Assembly (NCBI GenBank): GCA_026545765.1
Contig: CM048841.1
Location: 98,599,352 to 98,663,351 of the forward strand
Reading direction: 5' to 3'
From: Plantago major
Lineage: Eukaryota > Streptophyta > Magnoliopsida > Lamiales > Plantaginaceae
Length of the DNA stretch: 64,000 nucleotides
The position numbers were made by a program, and so were the translations under genes. The stretch's first letter is position 1, and every line of letters begins with the position of its first letter. The notes under the pieces are model-generated. The model was not told the origin of the DNA and ran no database searches. It saw nothing but the letters and a program-made list of their open reading frames with translations. Shown one piece after another: positions 57,635-64,000 of this stretch.

Positions 57635-60029
57635 TGAGGCGTAGGGTTTAACCTGGTGCCCGTTCACAAGCCTTAACTAAAGCAGTGTTGAGTAAACAAG
57701 CCTTAACTACGAGATCGTTCTCAAGGAGCTAACTAGGCAACTATCACATTTCCAAGTATCAAATGTAATAGTTTGCAAGTAACAGTTTGCATGATTGAGT
57801 TTGTTTTGATGATAAAACTAAGTAAACTAAAACGGTTTTGAATCAATAGATAAGGGAAATAGACACGACAACATTTCAGAGTAATCAAATACGGATTAGA
57901 CCAAGTGTTTATATGCTGTCACATTTATTTGTCCAGATAAAATACCAATTTCAATTTTAACCAAGACATTCTTTGAAGATGTAAAGTAGGAAATCAATCG
58001 ATTGTGAGACGATTGATTCTTAACCTGAATGGTTTTGAAGATTCGAGAAAAGAATACTGAAACTGGGGTTTTTACGAAGTTTGAGAAAAAGCTTAACACG
58101 CATGAACAAACCGTAGGTCAAGATACTAATTCGATTAATCCTACATTGCTACCGCATCTATCGAAGGGTTTAGCTACTCATAACACTAATAGTAGCATAC
58201 ACAATGACAGTCATAATCGAATTAAGTATGATAAGAGAGATTATAAGCAGGGATCAATCAATCAAACACAAGAGAGAAGTAATTGCGAAAGAAAAAATAA
58301 TTCAATTGATAATCTAACCTCAAGATCGAAATCCAAAGTCAAATGAACGATTACAATTGAAAATCGAATGTAAACCAAGGCAAGAGAACCAAACTAGGGT
58401 TTTTCTTGCTTGATAGTGAAAAGAACGTAAGAAAAGAAGTGTGTTTGAAATGTCTCAAATAGATAATTAAAGAACATAGTGTTCTGCCAAATCAAAGCGG
58501 GACGCGTCCTAAAAGAGTCTGGGACGCGTCCAGAAATTCCGGCCTGTGGAGATGCGTCCTAAAAGAGTCTGGGACGCGTCTAACGGGTTGTGGAGACGCG
58601 TCCTGGAAAATCTGGGACGCGTCCCAATCTTCCTTGATAAGCTCTTGGGAAATCCGGCTTGTGGGGAAGCGTCTGGATTGGAGTTGGGACGCGTCCTGCG
58701 GCTTGTGGGGACGCGTCCTGGATGAGTCTGGGGCGCGTCCTATTTGCGGCTTTTGGAGACGCATCTTGGTTGGCACTAGGACGCATCTAGCGAGTCCTGG
58801 GGACGCGTCCTGATGAATCTGGACGCATCCTGGCTTCTTTTCCACCAAATGTGAATTTTCACCACAAAGGCTCAAAAAAGTACCTAAATGAGCTACAACC
58901 TGCACAACACCACTTAAAGTGCACTGTTTTGTATGGTGTTACGTCAACAGTGAACTTAACATTCTAGGTTTTACTGTGCGGGACATTATTGTATATTGCC
59001 TTTTCTTCACTAACGTTTAACCTAGTTCGATAGTTTTGGTTTCCTGTGTCAACAGGTCAAAGATTTGGGAGATAAAAGGAAGATGTGCTTAGCTTGAAGT
59101 ATTTAAGGAAATGAATCAAAGAAGGAATCAAAGTTAAGTAAAGAAATCAAAGAAGGAATCAAAAGATCTGATTTTCTAGACAAGATATCAATCTGGACAA
59201 ATTAAGAGATGAACAAGCATAGCAATAAGATCTGGACTTAATTGATTGTTAACATACTATATATACAAGATCAAGGCCAGAAACAAGATGATCGAGCAGA
59301 AGGATTCACATCACATTATTGATACTTCTTCTAGTCCTAATACTCGAGAGTTTCCAAAGTAACAAAGTTATTTCATTGCAAGACATATTCAACGTTACTA
59401 TGTGTTTACTAGTCTTTAAGGTTGTCTTTTGATAGGGATTGAGTTCTCAATCATCTAGGTCACTCTAGAAACGTCAATTGTTGAATATGTGAAACTGTTC
59501 TAACATTCTAGTTTTGAAGTTCAAGGTTTCGACTTGTGAAACCTTGAATATTGTTTTCATAAATTCACTCATACAATATATTGGATATTTGTTTTGCTGG
59601 TATTTCATATACCAGCTAAAGTTAAACTTCTCTGTGTTCTTTACATTTATTTCCACTACTTTTAGAGTCTTTTGTTTACCTGTTCGTCAGTCTCTGTTAC
59701 ACCAACTGTTGACTCAACATTGATATCAACATTATGGTTACAACTAGTTAGAGTACAACAGTTCAGAAAAACATCTATGTATTTCATTGTTTAATTTCCG
59801 CTGTGTTTGTTTTTCTGTTTGAGGGTTAGCTGTTACATTAACGGTTATATCATTATTGATATTAACTGTTGTGAAAGTACAGTTTAGTACAAAGTCCCTA
59901 TCCTTACATTCTTTCGACCACTAAAACACAAAACAAATAAAAACGCACAAGACACACTAATAAAGCAAATAAAAACTAACAAAAGACGATAGAAAGAACG
60001 AGACGAGACTCTAAAATATAGGCTCATCA
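57635..60029 (-). mobile_element. Athila-like LTR with nested insertion
   Basis: The minus-strand start TGATGAGCC at 60029 and end ...CGCCTCA at 57635 fit an LTR. The start resembles the TGATGAGCGGATA beginning widespread in plant gypsy LTRs. It contains the GACGCGTCC repeat block (58498-58830). The 58935-59880 interval interrupts it and is itself LTR-like (TGTTACGTCAACAGTG..., TATA-like ACTATATATACAAG at about 59254), probably a copia-type solo LTR with uncertain edges. The integrase fragment is adjacent on the right, as expected for a 3' LTR. Confidence 0.5.
58498..58833. repeat. GGGACGCGTCC interspersed repeat block
   Basis: About 14 copies of GACGCGTC or one-base variants, each nearly self-complementary, separated by 10-25 bp such as TAAAAGAGTCTGG and CGGCTTGTGG. 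Confidence 0.9.
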
Positions 60030-60056
60030 TCTTCATGTATACAATCATGTATAGGT

Positions 60057-60640
60057 TTGCTCCCAACACTGTTTTATACGTTGTTCGGTATGCCCATAGA
60101 GCGTTCGGTAAGGCATGAGACCAATCCTTCCTGCTTGGCTTGACCACTCTCTCCATTATAACTTTGATATGTCTGTTGCCACCTCCACATGTCCAGATGT
60201 TTGTGGATGATATGGAGTTGCTATCCTATGCCTGATGTGAAACCTGCGCATGCAGTCCGCGAACAACTTATTGCAGAAATGCGTACCTCCGTCGCTGATG
60301 ATTGTCTTCGGTGTTCCATACCTGGCAAATATGTTCTCCTTGAGGACCTCAGCACCACCAGTGCATCGTTTGTCCTCGTGGCTTGGGCCTCCACCTACTT
60401 TGAGACGCAGTCGACTGCTACCAGTATGTATTCATTCCATATGATTTTGGGAAGGGTCCCATGATGTCTATACCCCAGGCGTCGAAGATCTCTGCCACCA
60501 GGTTGGTAGTCATAGGAATCTCGTCTCTTATGGTGATGTTCCCTGTTCTCTCACGCCACTCACAATTCTTGCATAAGGTTATTGCGTCCTTGTAGATCGT
60601 CTCCCAGTAGAATCCTGATTGAAGGACCCAGGTAAGTTAT
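60057..60640 (-). pseudogene. Ty3/gypsy (Athila-like) integrase fragment
   Basis: Minus strand from 60640: GFYWETIYKDAITLCKNCEW, then FDAWGIDIMGPFPKSYGMN (first catalytic D), ISDGGTHFCNK (second D), TPYHPQTSGHVEVA (E position) and PSRKDWSHALPNALWAYRTT. Several stops and frameshifts break it. Only about 28 bp separate its end from the LTR at 60029, so the 3' part of pol and anything beyond was deleted. Confidence 0.75.
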
Positions 60641-60790
60641 ATCATTCCTGAATTTGCTTATATTTGAGCATGTAAAAAACTAATAATAGCTGAAAGATAT
60701 GTCAAAAACCAACACTTGATTATATGATTCTTGAATTTCTTTATATTCGAAAAAGTAAAAAAGATACAAAATAACAATAATTGGTGAAAG
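60640..60790. repeat. Satellite-like units left of the LINE
   Basis: CAACACTTGATTATATGATTC and AAAGATACAAAATAACAAT match units of the 62817-64000 array. The LINE therefore inserted inside or at the edge of this array. Confidence 0.7.
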
Positions 60791-62816
60791 GGCACATCTT
60801 TATCAATGGCTGGGCATATTTGTTTAGTCCAGTCGGTCATTCAGGGGTCCTTTGTTTATTCGATGATGGTTTATAGATGGCCAGTTACTCTTCTTAAGCG
60901 TTTAGATGCTCATATCCGAAATTTCATTTGGACATATGATATACACAAGAAAGGGGCTACTCCAGTTTCTTGGAGTAGGTGTTGTGTTCCGAAATCTGAG
61001 GGTGGTCTCGGCATTCGGTCCCTTGTAGCATCCAATGAGGCCTATCTTTCTCGGTTAAGTTGGAACATTTGGACTGTGAAGAAACCTTATTTGGAGATCT
61101 TCCATCGTCGGGTTTTTGTCATCAGAATCTGCATTCGCATTTCGACTCTTCGGTCTGGTTTGGGTTTAAGTTCTGCTACCCATCTCTGCACTTGAGCTCT
61201 CGTTGGTTGGTAAGTCAGGGATCAAGTATTCTCTTTTGGTTGGATAATTGGCTTGGCTATTGTATTGCTGATAGGGTTCAGATTTCGTTGCATTTTCGGC
61301 ATCATTTTGAGCATCCGATTTCAGATTATTTGATTCATGGCAATTGGGTGCTTCTTGAATTCTACATAGCTCATCCGAAGGTTGCTAGGGACATCATCTC
61401 TTATCACTTGGCACCAGCTAATTCAGATGTCATGATTTAGACGAACTTCCTTGACAGTTCAATTTCTTCCAAACAGATGTACCATAAGGTTTGACCCTCT
61501 TTTATAAAGGTGAAATGGGGAGATTGGATATGGGCACGATTTATTCCACCACGCCGTTCCATTACGACTTGGAAGGTTATACATGGTAGACTCCCAACCA
61601 TAGATCGTCCTCGTCTTATTGGATTTGTGGGCCCCTCATTTTGTCACTTCTGTCGGGCTGCTGAGGAATCCATTGATCACATTTTTGTAGCTTGCACCTT
61701 TGTTCAGACTATTTGGGCTTGTCTTTTTGGTCTCTTTCAGGTTCCGTATAGGGATTTTACAGGTATAGGGGAGCTTCTTCTGTTTGCGATGGATCGACAC
61801 TTTAGTCCTCAGATTCTCTCTCTTTGACAGCTTTCTATTGTTACTGGTATCTGGGTGTTATGGACCACCCGGAACAAGTGGATTTTTGATGGAGTTGATT
61901 TCTCTCACCGCTCGATATTGACCGCAATTTGGTGTCTTGTTGGGGAAGCTAATTCACTTCCTTTGGGCACTATGTTTAATTCTCAAATGGACCTACAGAT
62001 TCTACACTCTTTTAGGGTCCGTGGTTGTCCTTGGAACTCCCCGCAGATTACTGAGGTTCATTGGCAACCTCCCCTACCTGGTTGGACGAAGTGCAACACG
62101 GATGATAGCTCTAGAGGAGCACCAGGCGACTCAACAGCAGCAGGTGTTTTTTGTAATTGGAGAGGGTTCGTTCAGGCATCTTTTGTCACAAAGCTAGGTT
62201 GCTTGTATGCCTTTAAAGCGGAGTTGATTGCGGCTATGACTGGTATTGAAATCGCACATGCTAGAGGATGGAGGATGCTTTGGCTAGAAACGGATTCGAC
62301 TTACGTGGCAGAACTTCTTCATTCTAGAGCGCGAACAGTCCATTGCGGATACATGAATCGTTGGTTGATGGTTCTCTCTCTTATGGAGGACATGGATTTT
62401 CGGGTCTCGCATATTTTTCGTGAGGGGAATGCTGTTGCAGATGCACTTTCTAATCATGATAGTGACGGTTTCTGGTCCTCAGCACCAGACTTCATTCTAC
62501 CCCATATTGGTAGAGATATGTCTTATCAGCCTTTTTACATGTTTACGCAACATTAACGCATGAGTACTCTTTCCCCGCCATAGGTTTTTCCCATTGGATT
62601 TTTCTATGGTAGGGTTTTAACGAGGCCTGCGGTTGCAACCTTGGGCATTTCGCTCAGGGGTAGGTGGCGCCTCCAGTTCGCTTTCGCTTTCGCTTTTGTT
62701 TTATCTCTTGACTACCCGGCTGTGGGATCAACTTGTGAGTCTTCTTTGCTTTTCTTGTGGTACTTTCTTTTCATTTTTTCTCTTAATACAAAGCTCAGTT
62801 CATTAAAAAAAAAAAA
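60791..62816 (+). mobile_element. 5'-truncated LINE with target-site duplication
   Basis: About 2 kb ending in a 13-bp A-tract (62805-62817) and flanked by ATTGGTGAAAG on both sides (60780-60790 and 62817-62827). The start lies in the region after the RT fingers and palm, which is typical of incomplete reverse transcription. The 3' end (62557-62804) is untranslated. Confidence 0.88.
60806..62556 (+). pseudogene. LINE ORF2 C-terminal part (zf-RVT and RNase H)
   Basis: 60806-61060 encodes the RT-proximal segment (HICLVQSVIQGSFVYSMMVY, IRNFIWTYD, SKSEGGLGIR-type PKSEGGLGIRSLV). After a frameshift at about 61060-61140 come SRWLVSQGSSILFWLDNWLG and a stop (61438). 61510-61827 has the zinc-binding zf-RVT region (FCHFCRAAEESIDHIFVACT) and a TGA at 61825. 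61855-62556 is an uninterrupted RNase H-like domain with acidic residues at KCNTDDSS, AFKAELIAAM and WLETDSTYVAEL and a closing FREGNAVADALS. Plant non-LTR elements of the L1-type clade have this order. The endonuclease and RT catalytic core are absent, so it is dead on arrival. Confidence 0.85.
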
Positions 62817-64000
62817 ATTGGTGAAAGATATGTCAAGAACCAATACATGTCCAAGTTATATTACAATTATGAACCTTATACTTGTTCGAATGCAAATAAA
62901 TTTATGAATCACATAACTTACTAGTAAGTCAGGTATTTACTTGTTACTAAGTTAATTTACAGGTAAGTTATATCATCCTTGAATTTGCTTATATTTGAGC
63001 AAGTAAAAAACAAATGAGAGCTGGCAGATATGTTAAGAACCAACACTTGATTATATGATTCTTGAATGTGTTTATATTCGAACAAGTGAAAAAGATACAA
63101 AATAATAATATTGGTGAAAGATAAGTCAAGAACCAATACTTGTGCAAGTTATATTACAATTATGAACCTTATACTTGTTCGAATGCAAATAAATTCATGA
63201 ATCACATAACTTACTAAGTTTAAGTTACACGTAACCGTCACGTAATTTACATGTAACTCAGTTTATTTACTTGTTACTTAGTTTATTTACACGTGAGTTA
63301 TATTATTCTTGAATTTGCTTATGTTCGAGCAAGTAAAAAACTAATAATAGCTTAAAGATATGTCAACAACCAGCACTTGATTATATGATTCTTGTATTTG
63401 TTTATATTCGAACAAGTGAAAAAGATACAAAATAATAATATTGGTGAAAGATAAGTCAAGAACCAATACTTGTGCAAGTTATATTACAATTATGAACCTT
63501 ATACTTGTTCGAATGCAAATAAATTCATGAATCACATAACTTACTAAGTTTAAGTTACACGTAACCGTCACGTAATTTACATGTAACTCAGTTTATTTAC
63601 TTGTTACTTAGTTTATTTACACGTGAGTTATATTATTCTTGAATTTGCTTATGTTCGAGCAAGTAAAAAACTAATAATAGCTTAAAGATATGTCAACAAC
63701 CAGCACTTGATTATATGATTCTTGTATTTGTTACTAAGTTAACTTACACGTATCTTATATTATTCTTGAATTTGCTTATACGAGCAAGTAAAAACTAATA
63801 ATAGTAGCTGAAAGATATGTCAACAACCAACACTTGATTAATTATATGGTTCTTGAATTTGTTTATATTCGAACAAGTAAAAAAGATACAAAATAAGAAT
63901 AATTGGTAAAAGATATGTCAAGAACAAGTAAAAAAGATACAAAATAATAATATTGGTGAAAGATATGTCAAGAACCAATACTTGTGCAAGTTATATTACA
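62817..64000. repeat. Tandem array, period about 330 bp
   Basis: TTGGTGAAAGATA(A/T)GTCAAG recurs at 62818, 63111, 63441 and 63953. The units at 63111 and 63441 are identical over roughly the first 290 bp, as far as I can compare by eye. Sub-repeats include GAATTTGCTTATGTTCGAGC and CTTGATTATATGATTC. It continues out of the window. No coding frame. Confidence 0.85.

Noticed and set aside
58492-58905. 137-codon ORF with repeated RVP/DAS motifs
   Set aside because: The repeats are translations of the GGGACGCGTCC block in an LTR, and no protein family fits.

Overview
The window is nuclear DNA of a flowering plant, most likely a eudicot. It has AT-rich intergenic DNA, small multi-exon genes with GT-AG introns, and plant-type mobile elements: a Tat-lineage Ty3/gypsy element, Athila-like LTRs, an En/Spm (CACTA) element with Tnp2 and Ptta-type genes, hAT-like elements with 8-bp target duplications, a LINE, and short tRNA-related retroposons. 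I see no bacterial, organellar or viral block.

Layout. 1-2.2 kb: two diverged, minus-strand F-box genes of the At2g35280-like type. 3.3-57.6 kb: an array of a small gene family built from convergent pairs, one gene on the plus strand (P type) and one on the minus strand (M type). Copies are P1/M1 (3.5-8.3 kb), a second M 5' end M2 (8.6-9.3), the broken M3 (12.3-14.7), P2/M4 (18.6-23.5), P3/M5 (34.5-39.1), M6 (51.1-52.5) and the chimeric P4 (55.0-56.4). The predicted protein (172 residues, M type) has a charged helical N-terminus and a C-terminal domain that I tentatively place in the cystatin-like fold. M1, M4, M5 and M6 have all four exons open. No P copy has both an intact first exon and intact downstream exons.

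The array has been invaded and stretched by elements. These are a hAT-type element in M1 intron 1 (6.7-7.7 kb), a solo LTR in M3 exon 1 (13.2-14.6), a roughly 1.9-kb insertion with a nested hAT element 5' of P2 (16.6-18.5), a truncated minus-strand Tat element with plus-strand antisense genes (25.5-33.5), a CACTA element that itself holds a solo LTR (39.2-46.0), an Athila-like LTR with a nested hAT element (about 47.5-50.0), several short MITEs, and a second Athila-like LTR plus integrase fragment (57.6-60.6). The right edge has a 5'-truncated LINE (60.8-62.8 kb) inserted in a tandem array of about 330-bp units that runs out of the window.

What works together: the F-box pair is one local family, and the P/M array is another whose copies share introns, flanking sequence and even old retroposon insertions, so it grew by segmental duplication. 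Paralogous copies supply unoccupied sites for several insertions, which makes insertion order readable. Every autonomous-type element here (Tat, CACTA, LINE, Athila-like) is visibly broken.
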